From Pseudomonas oryzihabitans (GTDB taxonomy: Bacteria; Pseudomonadota; Gammaproteobacteria; Pseudomonadales; Pseudomonadaceae), in assembly GCF_007665395.1 (NCBI RefSeq), contig NZ_VDND01000006.1:274438-338437 (forward strand): a stretch of 64,000 bases of DNA, given 5' to 3'. Both the position numbers and the translations under genes were made by a program. Shown one piece after another: positions 20,420 through 29,892 of the stretch; positions within the stretch are counted from its first letter, which is position 1; every line of letters begins with the position of its first letter. Under the pieces are notes generated by a model. That model ran no database searches. It worked only from the letters and a program-made list of their open reading frames with translations, and was not told the DNA's origin.

Positions 20420-22192
20420 ATGGCAACGGAAGAAAAGAGCGCAACGCTCGACATCAGCATCACCGATCCCTCCCGAACCGAGGAGGCCCGGCGCGACAGG
20501 CGCCTGGCCGGCACCACGGACTGGTTCGTCTTCGGCGTGACCAGCATCGCGGCGCTCGCCTTCGTCATCTGGGGCTTCGTCAGCCAGGCGAGCCTGGCCG
20601 CGAGCGCCTCCCTCGCCCAGGGCTGGGTCATCAGCCGCTTCGGCTGGCTGTTCGTGCTGACCTCCACCGGTTTCGTGGTCTTCGTCATCTGGCTGGCCGC
20701 CAGTCGCTATGGGCGCATTCCCCTGGGGCGGGACGACGAGCAACCGGAATTCCGCACGCTGTCCTGGGTAGCGATGATGTTCAGCGCCGGCATGGGCATC
20801 GGCCTGATGTTCTTCGGCGTGGCCGAGCCGCTGTCGCACTATCTCAATCCGCCCCCCGGCTCCGCCCCGGGGCAGACCAGTGCCGCGCTGCAGGTGGCCA
20901 TGGCCACCACACTGTTCCACTGGACCCTGCACCCCTGGGCCATCTATGCCGTGGTCGGCCTGGCCATCGCCTATGGCACCTATCGCCGGGGGCGCTCGCA
21001 GCTGATCTCGGTGGCCTTCCGCCCGCTGATCGGCAAGCACGCCAACGGCCCCCTCGGTCGCGTCATCGACATGATGGCGATCTTCGCCACCCTGTTCGGC
21101 TCGGCGGCCTCCCTGGGGCTGGGCGCCCTGCAGATCGCCGGGGGACTCGAGCACAACGGCTGGATCGAGCAGCCGGGCAAGCTGCTCTACGTCGGTATCA
21201 TCACGGTACTGACCGTGGCCTTCATCGTCTCCGCCGTGTCCGGCGTCGACAAGGGCATCCAGTGGCTGTCCAATACCAACATGGTGCTGGCGGTGGTGCT
21301 GGCGTTGTTCGTCTTCGTCGCCGGTCCCACCCTGCTGATGCTCAACCTGCTGCCGACCGCCATCGGCGACTACATCAACCTGCTGCCGGAAATGATGGCG
21401 CGCACCAGCGCCAGCGGTGGCGAGGCCATGGGCAACTGGCTGTCCAGCTGGACCGTGTTCTACTGGGCCTGGTGGATCTCCTGGACGCCCTTCGTCGGCA
21501 TGTTCATCGCCCGCATCAGCCGCGGCCGCACCATCCGCCAGTTCGTCAGCGGGGTGCTGCTGGTCCCAAGCCTGGTCAGCGTGGTCTGGTTCGTCATCTT
21601 CGGCGGTGCCGCGGTCGATGCCATGCGCCTGGGCGCCTTCACCCTGGTCGACGGTGCGGTGAACAGCAACTTCGCGCTCTATGACCTGCTGGCCAGCTAT
21701 CCCTGGGCGTCCCTGACCTCGGTGCTGGTGATGGTGCTGGTGGCGATCTTCTTCGTCTCCGGGGCCGATGCCGCGTCCCTGGTGATGGGCACGCTGTCCG
21801 AACGCGGGACCACCGAGCCGTCGCGGCGCACGGTGATCTTCTGGGGCGCCCTGACCGGGGCGGTGGCGGCGATCATGCTGGCCATCGGCGACCCGGGCAA
21901 TCCGGGCGCCGCGCTCACGGGCCTGCAGAATCTGACCATCGTCGTCGCGCTGCCCTTCGTGGTGGTCATGGTGCTGCTCTGCCTGGCCCTCTATCGCGAC
22001 CTGCGCTGCGATCCGCTGATGCTGCGCCACCTGCGCGGGACCGAGTTGATCGAGAAGGCGGTGCTCTATGGCGCGGCCAAGCACGGCGAGGAATTCCACT
22101 TCGTGGTGGGCGAGCCGAAGTCGTCCCAGGCCAAGGCAGCGGAGGCTGGCGAGCAGGTCACGGTGACCTTGGAGAAGGAGGTCAAGGCCTGA
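20420..22192 (+). CDS. BCCT family betaine/carnitine/choline transporter
   Basis: A 590-residue inner-membrane secondary transporter with about 12 membrane helices. The first helix is TDWFVFGVTSIAALAFVIWG. BCCT landmarks are GMGIGLMFFGVAEPLSHY (about 120-137) and the Trp-rich WTVFYWAWWISWTPFVGMF (about 350) followed by ARISRGRTIRQF. It probably imports glycine betaine, choline or a related quaternary amine; substrate cannot be read from sequence. The C-terminal cytoplasmic tail is shorter than in osmosensing BetT proteins. The ATG follows a GGGGCAGG ribosome-binding site. It stands alone between trpC and vfr. Confidence 0.92.
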   Translation: MATEEKSATLDISITDPSRTEEARRDRRLAGTTDWFVFGVTSIAALAFVIWGFVSQASLAASASLAQGWVISRFGWLFVLTSTGFVVFVIWLAASRYGRIPLGRDDEQPEFRTLSWVAMMFSAGMGIGLMFFGVAEPLSHYLNPPPGSAPGQTSAALQVAMATTLFHWTLHPWAIYAVVGLAIAYGTYRRGRSQLISVAFRPLIGKHANGPLGRVIDMMAIFATLFGSAASLGLGALQIAGGLEHNGWIEQPGKLLYVGIITVLTVAFIVSAVSGVDKGIQWLSNTNMVLAVVLALFVFVAGPTLLMLNLLPTAIGDYINLLPEMMARTSASGGEAMGNWLSSWTVFYWAWWISWTPFVGMFIARISRGRTIRQFVSGVLLVPSLVSVVWFVIFGGAAVDAMRLGAFTLVDGAVNSNFALYDLLASYPWASLTSVLVMVLVAIFFVSGADAASLVMGTLSERGTTEPSRRTVIFWGALTGAVAAIMLAIGDPGNPGAALTGLQNLTIVVALPFVVVMVLLCLALYRDLRCDPLMLRHLRGTELIEKAVLYGAAKHGEEFHFVVGEPKSSQAKAAEAGEQVTVTLEKEVKA

Positions 22193-22244
22193 TGCCGTGA
22201 CGGGGCGGCCCCCGCCGGCTGGCGGAGGCGCGTCGGGGCGGGGT

Positions 22245-22889
22245 TCAGCGGGTGCCGAACACCACCATGGTCTTGCCCTTGACGTGGACCAGACCCTGTT
22301 CTTCGAGGGACTTCAGCACGCGGCCGACCATCTCGCGCGAGCAGCCGACGATACGGCCGATCTCCTGGCGGGTGATCTTGATCTGCATGCCGTCCGGGTG
22401 GGTCATGGCATCCGGCTGCTTGCACAGGTCGAGCAGGGTGCGGGCCACGCGGCCGGTGACGTCGAGGAAGGCGAGGTCGCCGACCTTGCGGGTGGTCTGC
22501 CGCAGCCGCTCGGCCATCTGGCGGCCCAGGGAGAACAGCATGTCCGGATCCTGCTGGCTCAGTTCGCGGAACTGGCCGTAGCTGATCTCGGCGACTTCGC
22601 ACTCGGTACGGGCACGGACCCAGGCACTGCGCTCGGGCTCGCTGCCTTCCTTGGAAAACAGCCCCATCTCGCCGAAGAAATCGCCGGCGTTGAGGTAGGC
22701 GATGATCATCTCGCGGCCTTCATCGTCCTCGATGAGGATGGTGACCGAACCCTTGAGGATGAAGAACAGGCTTTCGCTGTTGTCGCCAGCGTAGATGATG
22801 GTGGTTTTTGCCGTGTAGCGGCGACGCGAGCAGTGCGCTAGCAGCTTGTCGATGTGCTGTAACTTCGCGGGTGGGATGATAGCGGCCAT
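22245..22889 (-). CDS. vfr: cAMP-responsive transcription factor Vfr (CRP homologue)
   Basis: A 214-residue CRP-family regulator. The cyclic-nucleotide pocket is recognisable from [28 protein letters not shown] and the phosphate-binding FFGEMGLF with RSAWVRA; the C-terminal winged helix has the recognition helix [22 protein letters not shown], practically identical to CRP. In P. aeruginosa Vfr with cAMP controls type III secretion, type IV pili, quorum sensing and cbpA. It is divergent from the OsmC-like gene and lies near trpC/speD, as in other pseudomonads. Confidence 0.96.
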   Translation of the reverse strand: MAAIIPPAKLQHIDKLLAHCSRRRYTAKTTIIYAGDNSESLFFILKGSVTILIEDDEGREMIIAYLNAGDFFGEMGLFSKEGSEPERSAWVRARTECEVAEISYGQFRELSQQDPDMLFSLGRQMAERLRQTTRKVGDLAFLDVTGRVARTLLDLCKQPDAMTHPDGMQIKITRQEIGRIVGCSREMVGRVLKSLEEQGLVHVKGKTMVVFGTR

Positions 22890-23054
22890 GCTGATTCCTG
22901 AGGTTGAAAGCTAACCTGAGTCGGGGGCACCGAGGTCCGAACCGGTGCATGCACAGGCTGCGCCGGTTCCGATTCAAAGACCGGATGAGAACATGCGCAG
23001 CTTAAATGCGAGCTGAATAACCCTACACTGCCAGCCAGTTTACGCCATTCAGCA

Positions 23055-23070
23055 TGTTAAGCTGATCACC
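23055..23070. promoter_or_regulatory. Weak CRP/Vfr-like half-palindrome between vfr and osmC-like gene
   Basis: TGTTA-AGCTGA-TCACC departs from the TGTGA-N6-TCACA consensus at two positions. It lies upstream of a TATATAA -10-like element for the osmC-like gene and in the vfr upstream region. Autoregulation of vfr is known in P. aeruginosa, but this match is marginal. Confidence 0.3.
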
Positions 23071-23098
23071 ATTTGCATATATAAGTAGGACGAAAGCG

Positions 23099-23521
23099 AT
23101 GAAAGCGCGCATTCAGTGGACGGGCGAGGCGATGTTCCTCGGCGAATCCGGCAGTGGCCACGTGGTCGTCATGGATGGCCCGCCGGAGAGCGGTGGTCGC
23201 AACCTCGGCGTGCGGCCGATGGAGACCGTGCTGATCGGCCTGGGCGGCTGCGCCAGCTACGACGTGGTCAGCATCCTGCGCAAGGCCCGGCAGCCGGTGG
23301 AAAGCTGCGAGGCCTTCCTCGACGCCGAGCGCGCCGAGACCGAGCCCAAGGTATTCACCCGTATCCACCTGAAGTTCGTGGTCAAGGGCCGTGGCCTCAA
23401 GGAAGCCCAGGTCAAGCGCGCCATCGAGCTGTCGGCAGAGAAGTACTGCTCCGCCTCCATCATGCTCGGTCGCGCCGGTGTCGAGATCAGCCACAGCTAC
23501 GAGCTGGTCGAGCTCGGCTGA
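23099..23521 (+). CDS. OsmC family protein (YhfA-like)
   Basis: A 140-residue OsmC/Ohr-fold protein. The two redox cysteines typical of the superfamily are present: GLGGCASYDV (about residue 51) and EKYCSASIML (about residue 118). The sequence is closer to the YhfA/OsmC-like branch than to Ohr, so thiol-dependent peroxide reduction is possible but not certain. It is divergent from vfr; the same neighbour pair exists in P. aeruginosa. A TATATAA element ends about 15 bp before the ATG, within a short leader carrying an AGGACGAA ribosome-binding site. Confidence 0.9.
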   Translation: MKARIQWTGEAMFLGESGSGHVVVMDGPPESGGRNLGVRPMETVLIGLGGCASYDVVSILRKARQPVESCEAFLDAERAETEPKVFTRIHLKFVVKGRGLKEAQVKRAIELSAEKYCSASIMLGRAGVEISHSYELVELG

Positions 23522-23760
23522 GACCCCATCCCGCCTGCGGCGCCCATTCGGGCGTCGCGCCTGGCGCGCCCGCGCCATCGCCGTCGACATCAATTCATCA
23601 CCTGGGCCCGGCAGACTCTGGCCCCAGCCGCTGCCGATCTGCATAATGCGCCGCTCTTAAGGGGTCCCAGCCCCGACAAGTACAGCCAATCGCCATCGCG
23701 AAGAGGTGTTCGTCGCCCTACGCAGCTTGCGCCATCCGCAACTGACGGGCATTCAGGACC

Positions 23761-23775
23761 GCGGTCAGAGACCGC
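23761..23775 (+). promoter_or_regulatory. Short hairpin just upstream of the speD ribosome-binding site
   Basis: GCGGTC (23761-23766), loop AGA, GACCGC (23770-23775) form a perfect 6-bp stem 5 nt before the GGGAG ribosome-binding site of speD. It could influence speD translation. A CATAAT -10-like element lies upstream at about 23642-23647. Regulation is inference. Confidence 0.4.
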
Positions 23776-23795
23776 ACGACGGGAGCTTTACCACC

Positions 23796-24590
23796 GTGAA
23801 AAGCAAACTCAGGCTCCATGGTTTCAATAACCTGACCAAGACCTTGAGCTTCAACATCTACGACATCTGCTACGCCGAGACGTCGGAAGATCAACAGGCC
23901 TATGTCCAGTACATCGATGAGGAATACGACGCCGAGCGTCTGACCCAGATCCTGACCGACGTGGTCGACATCATCGGGGCCAACATCCTCAACATCGCCC
24001 GCCAGGACTACGATCCCCAGGGCGCCAGCGTGACCATCCTGATCTCCGAGCAACCGGTCGAGCCGACCGAGAGCCAGATCGAGGAGTCGCCCGGTCCGTT
24101 GCGCGAGACCATCCTCGGCCACCTGGACAAGAGCCACATCACGGTGCACACCTATCCGGAGATCCATCCGGACGACGGCATCGCCACCTTCCGTGTCGAC
24201 ATCGACGTGTCCACCTGTGGCGTGATCTCCCCGTTGAAGGCGCTGAACTACCTGATCCACCAGTTCGACTCGGACATCGTCACCGTGGACTACCGGGTGC
24301 GCGGCTTCACCCGTGACATCGAGGGGCGCAAGCACTTCATCGACCACGAGATCAACTCGATCCAGAACTACCTGTCCGAGGACACCCGCGCGGCCTACCA
24401 GATGACCGACGTGAACGTGTACCAGGACAACCTGTTCCACACCAAGATGCTGCTCAAGGAGTTCGAACTGGACAACTACCTGTTCGGCGACGCCTCCCGC
24501 AGCCTCTCGACGGAGCAGCGCCAGCAGATCACCCAGCGTCTCAAGCACGAGATGCGCGAGATCTTCTCCGGGCGCAACCTGCCACGCTGA
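23796..24590 (+). CDS. speD: S-adenosylmethionine decarboxylase proenzyme (SpeD)
   Basis: Makes the decarboxylated SAM that donates aminopropyl groups in spermidine synthesis. The 264-residue proenzyme starts at a GTG (reading [12 protein letters not shown]) preceded by GGGAG; the frame stays open upstream but lacks family similarity. The self-cleavage site is [12 protein letters not shown]: cleavage before this Ser generates the pyruvoyl cofactor, as in E. coli-type SpeD. The sequence is highly conserved along its length. A bidirectional terminator follows. Confidence 0.96.
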   Translation: MKSKLRLHGFNNLTKTLSFNIYDICYAETSEDQQAYVQYIDEEYDAERLTQILTDVVDIIGANILNIARQDYDPQGASVTILISEQPVEPTESQIEESPGPLRETILGHLDKSHITVHTYPEIHPDDGIATFRVDIDVSTCGVISPLKALNYLIHQFDSDIVTVDYRVRGFTRDIEGRKHFIDHEINSIQNYLSEDTRAAYQMTDVNVYQDNLFHTKMLLKEFELDNYLFGDASRSLSTEQRQQITQRLKHEMREIFSGRNLPR

Positions 24591-24610
24591 GTCCCCTCGG
24601 CGTTGCCTGC

Positions 24611-24634
24611 AGAACCCCGCCACGGCGGGGTTCT
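24611..24634. terminator. Bidirectional terminator between speD and the antiporter gene
   Basis: AACCCCGC pairs with GCGGGGTT around CAC G; TTCTTGCGTT follows on the plus strand and TTCTGC on the minus strand. It separates two convergent genes. Confidence 0.75.
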
Positions 24635-24648
24635 TGCGTTCTGGACGA

Positions 24649-25908
24649 TCAGGGGTGGTCGTCGCGGGCGACTGGGGCGCCGCCGGTGACGCTCTTGACC
24701 ACCCGGCCGATGGTCAGGCCCTGGCCAAGGATGGAAACCAGTACCACGATGTAGGTCAGCGCCAGGATCAGGTCTCGCTCGGGGCCGGCGGGCAGGCTCA
24801 GCGCCAGGGCGACCGAGACGCCACCGCGCAGCGCGCCCCAGGTGAGGATGCGCGCCGTGCCGCGGGTCATGTTGCGCCAGTGCGGGCTGAGCAGCACCAC
24901 CGGCGCCACGCTGATCCAGCGGGCGAAGAGGATCGCCAGGGTGACCATGAAGGCCGCGCCGAGGTGGGTCCAGCTGAAGGGCAGCACCAGCAGCTCCATG
25001 CCGATCAGGGCGAACAGCAGGGCGTTGAGGATCTCGTCGATCAGCTCCCAGAAGCCGTCCAGGTAGCGCCGGGTGAAGTCGTTCATGGCCTTGGTGCGGC
25101 CCAGGTTGCCGATGATCAGGCCGGCCACCACCATGGCGATGGGGCCCGAGACGTGCAGGTGGCTGGCCAGGGTCGAGCCGCCGATCACCAGGGCCAGGGA
25201 CAGCATCACCTCGATCTGGTGCTGCTCGATGCTCAGCATCAGCCAATAGCAGAGGAAGCCGATCACCAGGCCGAACAGGATGCCGCCACCGGCTTCCTCG
25301 AGGAACAGCCAGAGCGCGGCGTTGACCGTGGGCGCCTCGCCCAGCTGGATCACCCCCAGCAGCACCGAGTAGACCACCACGGCCACGCCGTCGTTGAACA
25401 GCGCCTCGCCGACGATGGTGGTCTCCAGCGACTTGGGTGCGCCGGCCGAGCGCAGGATGCCGAGCACGGCGATGGGGTCGGTGGGCGAGATCAGGGCGCC
25501 GAAGATCAGGCAGTAGAGCAGGTCGATGTGCCAGCCCAGCCAGCCGAAGATCCAGAAGGTCAGGTAGCCGATCAGCACCGTGGAGATGACCACGCCGAGG
25601 GTGGCCAGGCCGCCGATGGCCCACTTGTAGTCGCGCAGGTCCTTGAGGTTGACGTGCAGGGCGCCGGCGAACAGCAGGAAGCCGAGCATCCAGTTCATCA
25701 GCAGGTCGTTGAAGTCGATCTGTCCGAGCAGCTCGCCGATGCGGTGCTCCAGGCCCGGAAAGCCCAGCCAGGACAGGCTCTGCAGGCCGACCGAGAAGAT
25801 CAGCGCGATGACCATGACACCGATGGTGGGCGGCAGGCCGACGAAGCGGAAATTGAGGTAGGTGAGCAGCGAGGTGAAGCAGATGAAGGCAGCAGCGAGT
25901 TCGAGCAT
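24649..25908 (-). CDS. NhaP-type Na+(K+)/H+ antiporter (CPA1 family)
   Basis: A 419-residue inner-membrane antiporter with about 12 membrane segments. The start MLELAAAFICFTSLL is chosen over an upstream ATG because the extension is Arg/Pro-rich and unlike the family. CPA1 signature residues are in ALISPTDPIAVLGIL (transport-site Asp) and EALFNDGVAVVVYSVLL (the ND pair), around residues 135-190. It likely exchanges cytoplasmic Na+ or K+ for protons. There is no long C-terminal regulatory domain. It is convergent with speD. Confidence 0.9.
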   Translation of the reverse strand: MLELAAAFICFTSLLTYLNFRFVGLPPTIGVMVIALIFSVGLQSLSWLGFPGLEHRIGELLGQIDFNDLLMNWMLGFLLFAGALHVNLKDLRDYKWAIGGLATLGVVISTVLIGYLTFWIFGWLGWHIDLLYCLIFGALISPTDPIAVLGILRSAGAPKSLETTIVGEALFNDGVAVVVYSVLLGVIQLGEAPTVNAALWLFLEEAGGGILFGLVIGFLCYWLMLSIEQHQIEVMLSLALVIGGSTLASHLHVSGPIAMVVAGLIIGNLGRTKAMNDFTRRYLDGFWELIDEILNALLFALIGMELLVLPFSWTHLGAAFMVTLAILFARWISVAPVVLLSPHWRNMTRGTARILTWGALRGGVSVALALSLPAGPERDLILALTYIVVLVSILGQGLTIGRVVKSVTGGAPVARDDHP

Positions 25909-26105
25909 GGGCGTTCCAGATCCATCAGACAACGAGCCCCCGCGAGCGCGGGACCTAGGGGTAGGATGGGGCCGGGGCCGCAAAAGTTACATCATCGATA
26001 GCCGACTATCGGATTAGTCGGGAAAAGCCCGCGTGGATCGCCGCTGCCCTGGCATTCGCGGCCAACGCCGGGGACGACCCACGTGAACGAGCGGATGGCG
26101 CCTGG

Positions 26106-26297
26106 CTAGAGCGGCGCCGCTGCGGCTGGCGCGGTCTCGCGCAGGGGCAGCGGGTGGGGCGCGGCAATACGGGCTTCCAGGGTCGCCACGTAGCTACGGG
26201 CGTCGGCTTCGCTGAGAAAGGTGATGGCCTGCTTGTCGAGGCAGACCTGCCAGGCACTGGTGGTGGACTTGCGCAAAGGACGAACCACGATCTTCAT
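26106..26297 (-). CDS. Small conserved hypothetical protein (63 aa)
   Basis: Reads MKIVVRPLRKSTTSAWQVCL and continues with a compact alpha/beta pattern (LDKQAITFLSEADARSYVATLEARI) before an Ala/Pro-rich tail. The ATG is preceded by a GAGGGTAC ribosome-binding site, and the gene lies 88 bp downstream of the large GGDEF/EAL gene on the same strand. The pattern suggests a short DUF-type protein found across pseudomonads, but I do not recognise a named family. Function unknown. Confidence 0.6.
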   Translation of the reverse strand: MKIVVRPLRKSTTSAWQVCLDKQAITFLSEADARSYVATLEARIAAPHPLPLRETAPAAAAPL

Positions 26298-26385
26298 GCT
26301 GGTACCCTCGGGGACAGACGGACAGTGGAGTCCCGATTCTAGAGCGGTTTTGATTGCAGGACAGTGACATTCGTCGGTCGGGAGG

Positions 26386-29300
26386 CTAGGCGCGGGCCCG
26401 TTGCCGTTCGGCATACCAGGCTGCGAAGTCCTTGGGCGCCAGGGGCGGACTGAACAGGAAGCCCTGGCACTGCTGGCAGCCCAGCTTGCGCAGGATGTCC
26501 CACTGCTCGGTGGTCTCCACCCCCTCGGCCAGCACGTTCAGGTCCAGGCCATGACCCAGGGCGACGATGGCCGCGGCGATGGCCTGGGTGCCGTGGGTAC
26601 CGCTGTCGCTGCGCAATTCGTGCATGAAGCTCTGGTCGATCTTCAGCTTGTCGAGGGGGAAGCGCCGCAGGTAGGCCAGCGAGGAGTAGCCGGTGCCGAA
26701 ATCGTCCACGGCGATGCGCACCCCTAGCGTCTTGAGGGTGGCCAGCGACATCAGTGCCTCCTCGACGTTGTCCATCAGGGTGCCCTCGGTGATCTCCAGC
26801 TCCAAATGCTCGGCGGGCAGGCGGCTGCGCGCCAGGGCGCGGGAGATGGTGCTGGCCAGGTCGCGCTTGGCGAACTGGCGGGGCGAGATGTTGATCGCCA
26901 GGGTATCCAGCTCGAAGCCCGCTTCCAGCCAGCTGTGCATCTGCTGGCAGGCCGTCTCGATGATCCAGTCGCCCAGCGGCACGATGAGGCCGGTCTCCTC
27001 GGCCAGCGGGATGAACTCGGTGGGCGGGATGAGGCCCAGCTCGGGATCCTGCCAGCGGACCAGGGCTTCCACGCCGATGGCCTGGGCCGTGTTCACGTTC
27101 ATCAGCGGCTGATAGTGCAGGACGAAATCGCCCCGCTTGAGCGCCGTGCGCAGCCGCGACTCCAGGTTGAGGCGCCGTCGCGACTGCTCGGTGAGGGCCT
27201 GGGTATAGAAGCGGAAGGTGTCGCGGCCCTGGTCCTTGGCCTGGTGCATGGCGGTATCGGCGTTGCGGATCAGGTCATCGGCGCTGTCGCCATCGTCGGG
27301 GAAGAGGCTGATGCCGATGCTGGCGCTGAGGTAGATGTCGTGGCCGCCCAGGGGAAAGGGCTGCTCCAGTTTGCCGAGCATCGCCTGGGCGATCTGGGCG
27401 GCGAATTCCGGGCGGTCTACCCGTTCGATGATGACCAGGTATTCGTCGCCGCCGAGGCGGGCCAGGGTGATGTCCTCGCTGAGCAGGGCGCGCAGCCGCG
27501 CGGCGAATTCCACCAGCAGTTCGTCGCCCAGGGCGTGGCCATGGCTTTCGTTCACGGTACGGAAATGGTCGAAGTCGAGGATCAGGACGGCGACCAGGTG
27601 TTGCTGGGACTCGGCCAGGGCCAGGGCGTGTTCGAGGTGGGTGCGCGCCAGCAGGCGGTTGGGCAGGTCGGTCAGCGGATCGTGATGCGCCAGGTGGCTG
27701 AGGCGCGCCTCGCTTTCCCGCAGCCGTGTGGTGTCGCTGACCGTGACCGTGTACTGCCGGGTCTCCCGGGGATAGAGGGTGTCGATGGCGGTCCAGGCGG
27801 GAAAGGTGCTGCCATCGACCCGTGGCCAGAGCAGCTCGCCTTCCCAGCGCCCCTCACGGCGCACCGTCCGCCACAGCTCGCGGTAGAAGCGCGGGTCCTG
27901 GCGCCCGCCGCCGGGCAGGCCCAGGCGCTGCCCGAGCAGGGCGCCTTCCTGGGTACCCAGCAGCCGGGCGAACGCCGGGTTCACCGCCAGGACCCAGCGG
28001 CGCTGGTCGAGCAGCAGCAGCCCATCGCGGCTGTTCTGGAACATCGCCGCGGCCTGGCGCAGGCTTTCTTCCTGCTGCTTGCGCAGGGTGATGTCCTGGG
28101 CGGTGCTGATGAAGTACTGGGGAATGCCGTGGTCGTCGCGGATCAGCCGGGTGGTGACGTTGGCCCAGACCGGCTGGCCGCTGCGGTGCAGATAGCGTTT
28201 CTCCAGGGTGTAGCGATCCTGGCCGGTGTCGACCAGCTGTTTGCGCAGGGCGGCGCCCAGGTCGCGTTCGTCCGGGTGGGTGACCGCGGCGGCGTCCTTT
28301 TGCAGCAATTCCGGTTGCGAGTAGCCGAGCATCTGGCAGAAGTGATGATTGACGCTCAGCCAGCGGCCTTCCAGGTCGCTGAGCATGATGCCGGTGTAGG
28401 CCTGCTCGAAGATGCCACGGTAGCGCGCCTCGCTGGCGCGCTGGGCCTGGACCACGCGCTGTTGCCGGATCGCCAGCACCGCCAGGCGGGTGAATTCGGT
28501 GATCAGCGCCTGGGTTTCCGGTTCGGGGAGGCGCGCCTCGCCGTAGTAGATGCCCAGGGCGCCGACGGCGCGCTGCTGCTCGTCCTGCAGCGGCAGTGCC
28601 CAGGCGCCACGGATGCCGGCCGCCAGGGCCGCCGGCAACAGCGGCTGCCAGGCGGGATCCAGCTCGACGTCGATGGTGAACACCGGCGCATTGCTGGTGA
28701 CGGCGCTGCAGCAGCCCTGGTCGTGGCGCTGCCGGGGCACGCTTTCCAGGGCTGCCTGGAAGGCCGGCGGCAGGCTGGGCGCCGCGGCCACCCGGAGATG
28801 TTCGTCCTGGTCGTCCAGCAGCAGGGCGACGCGCATCTCGGGATAGATCCGCTCCAGCCGCAAGGCGATGCCCTGCTGAATTTCCGCCAGCGGCAGGCCG
28901 CTGAGCAGGTCATCGAGGACGTCGCTGCGAGCCTGCTGCAGCTGCTGGGCCTGGTAGTCGTGGTGGATGTCGGTAAGGGTGCCCTGGATCTCGCCATCCA
29001 GGCCCGCCCGCAGCTCCATCTGCATCCAGCGATGACTTTCCACCGACAGTCGCAGCCGTACCACGCCGTTCCAGTGCAGGCGTTGGGCCGCGGCGAAGTC
29101 GGCCACCAGCTGGCGCAGCCGGGCGCCATCCTGGGGATGGAAGGCCTGGTGCAGCGGCTGGTTGAGCTGCTGGGTCGCCGGTTGGCCGGTGAGGCTCTCC
29201 CAGGCCGGATTGAGAAATTGCCAGCGCCCGCGGTGATCACTGGCGAATACCACCAGTGGCAGGTGCTGGACCAGCTCGCGATAACGCCGCTGGCTGTCCT

Positions 29301-29892
29301 GCAGCGCCTGCTCGGCCAACTTGTGGCTGGTGATGTCGACCAGGGCGCCGCGGGTAATCCCGGCTTCGTCGAAGTCACTCTGCCAGTTGAGCCAGCGCCA
29401 GCTGCCCGTACCGTCGGCGAAGTGCGCGGAGAAATTCAGCGGGCCCTGCATGTGCTGCAGGCGTTCGAGCATGCTGCGCACATGGTCGCGGTCATCGGCG
29501 CGCGCGCAGGCGACGATGGTGGCGAAGTCCAGCGGCTCGCTGGTCGGCGGCTGGTGGAGCATCACCAGGCTGCGCTCGGAGCAACGCAGGCGGCCGTCCG
29601 GTAAGAGCTGCCAGTCACCAGTGTTGGTCAGCCGCTGGATGAAATCCTGGGTTTCGCGCTGCCGTTGCAGCGCTTGAATGACGCCTTCCCGCTGCCGGAA
29701 CTGGCGTTGCATCAGCCAATGGAGCACCAGTGCGGTGAGACTGACGAAGCCCAGGCCCTTGAGCGTGTGCCAGGAGTAGTGACTCGCCCGCTCGCCGATC
29801 AGGGCTTGCAACAGGGCATCGCTGCCGATCACCCAGAGGGCGCTCAGCACCAGGTACGTCAGGGCAATGCGCGCGGGGGAGGGGAACCGCAT
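26386..29892 (-). CDS. Membrane PAS/GAF-sensing GGDEF-EAL cyclic-di-GMP enzyme
   Basis: A 1168-residue protein. Two N-terminal membrane helices (about 9-30 and 46-62) are followed by two PAS-like regions (80-310), a GAF-like domain (about 325-475), two further PAS domains (490-730, FISTAQDITLRKQ marking a PAC end), GGDEF (740-895) and EAL (905-1160). The cyclase motif reads GGDEY, still acceptable, but no RxxD inhibitory site precedes it. The EAL domain keeps all hallmark residues (EALVRW, NISPRQF, EITEG, DDFGTGYS, KIDQSF, EGVET), so phosphodiesterase activity is likely. Signal sensed is unknown. Confidence 0.93.
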   Translation of the reverse strand: MRFPSPARIALTYLVLSALWVIGSDALLQALIGERASHYSWHTLKGLGFVSLTALVLHWLMQRQFRQREGVIQALQRQRETQDFIQRLTNTGDWQLLPDGRLRCSERSLVMLHQPPTSEPLDFATIVACARADDRDHVRSMLERLQHMQGPLNFSAHFADGTGSWRWLNWQSDFDEAGITRGALVDITSHKLAEQALQDSQRRYRELVQHLPLVVFASDHRGRWQFLNPAWESLTGQPATQQLNQPLHQAFHPQDGARLRQLVADFAAAQRLHWNGVVRLRLSVESHRWMQMELRAGLDGEIQGTLTDIHHDYQAQQLQQARSDVLDDLLSGLPLAEIQQGIALRLERIYPEMRVALLLDDQDEHLRVAAAPSLPPAFQAALESVPRQRHDQGCCSAVTSNAPVFTIDVELDPAWQPLLPAALAAGIRGAWALPLQDEQQRAVGALGIYYGEARLPEPETQALITEFTRLAVLAIRQQRVVQAQRASEARYRGIFEQAYTGIMLSDLEGRWLSVNHHFCQMLGYSQPELLQKDAAAVTHPDERDLGAALRKQLVDTGQDRYTLEKRYLHRSGQPVWANVTTRLIRDDHGIPQYFISTAQDITLRKQQEESLRQAAAMFQNSRDGLLLLDQRRWVLAVNPAFARLLGTQEGALLGQRLGLPGGGRQDPRFYRELWRTVRREGRWEGELLWPRVDGSTFPAWTAIDTLYPRETRQYTVTVSDTTRLRESEARLSHLAHHDPLTDLPNRLLARTHLEHALALAESQQHLVAVLILDFDHFRTVNESHGHALGDELLVEFAARLRALLSEDITLARLGGDEYLVIIERVDRPEFAAQIAQAMLGKLEQPFPLGGHDIYLSASIGISLFPDDGDSADDLIRNADTAMHQAKDQGRDTFRFYTQALTEQSRRRLNLESRLRTALKRGDFVLHYQPLMNVNTAQAIGVEALVRWQDPELGLIPPTEFIPLAEETGLIVPLGDWIIETACQQMHSWLEAGFELDTLAINISPRQFAKRDLASTISRALARSRLPAEHLELEITEGTLMDNVEEALMSLATLKTLGVRIAVDDFGTGYSSLAYLRRFPLDKLKIDQSFMHELRSDSGTHGTQAIAAAIVALGHGLDLNVLAEGVETTEQWDILRKLGCQQCQGFLFSPPLAPKDFAAWYAERQRARA

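Noticed and set aside
22205..22230. Terminator between the BCCT gene and vfr
   Set aside because: CCGCC/GGCGG can pair, but no T-run follows on either strand; evidence too weak to list.
26806..29604. A 932-codon plus-strand frame opposite the GGDEF/EAL gene
   Set aside because: Shadow frame of biased composition; the minus-strand protein has complete domain motifs.
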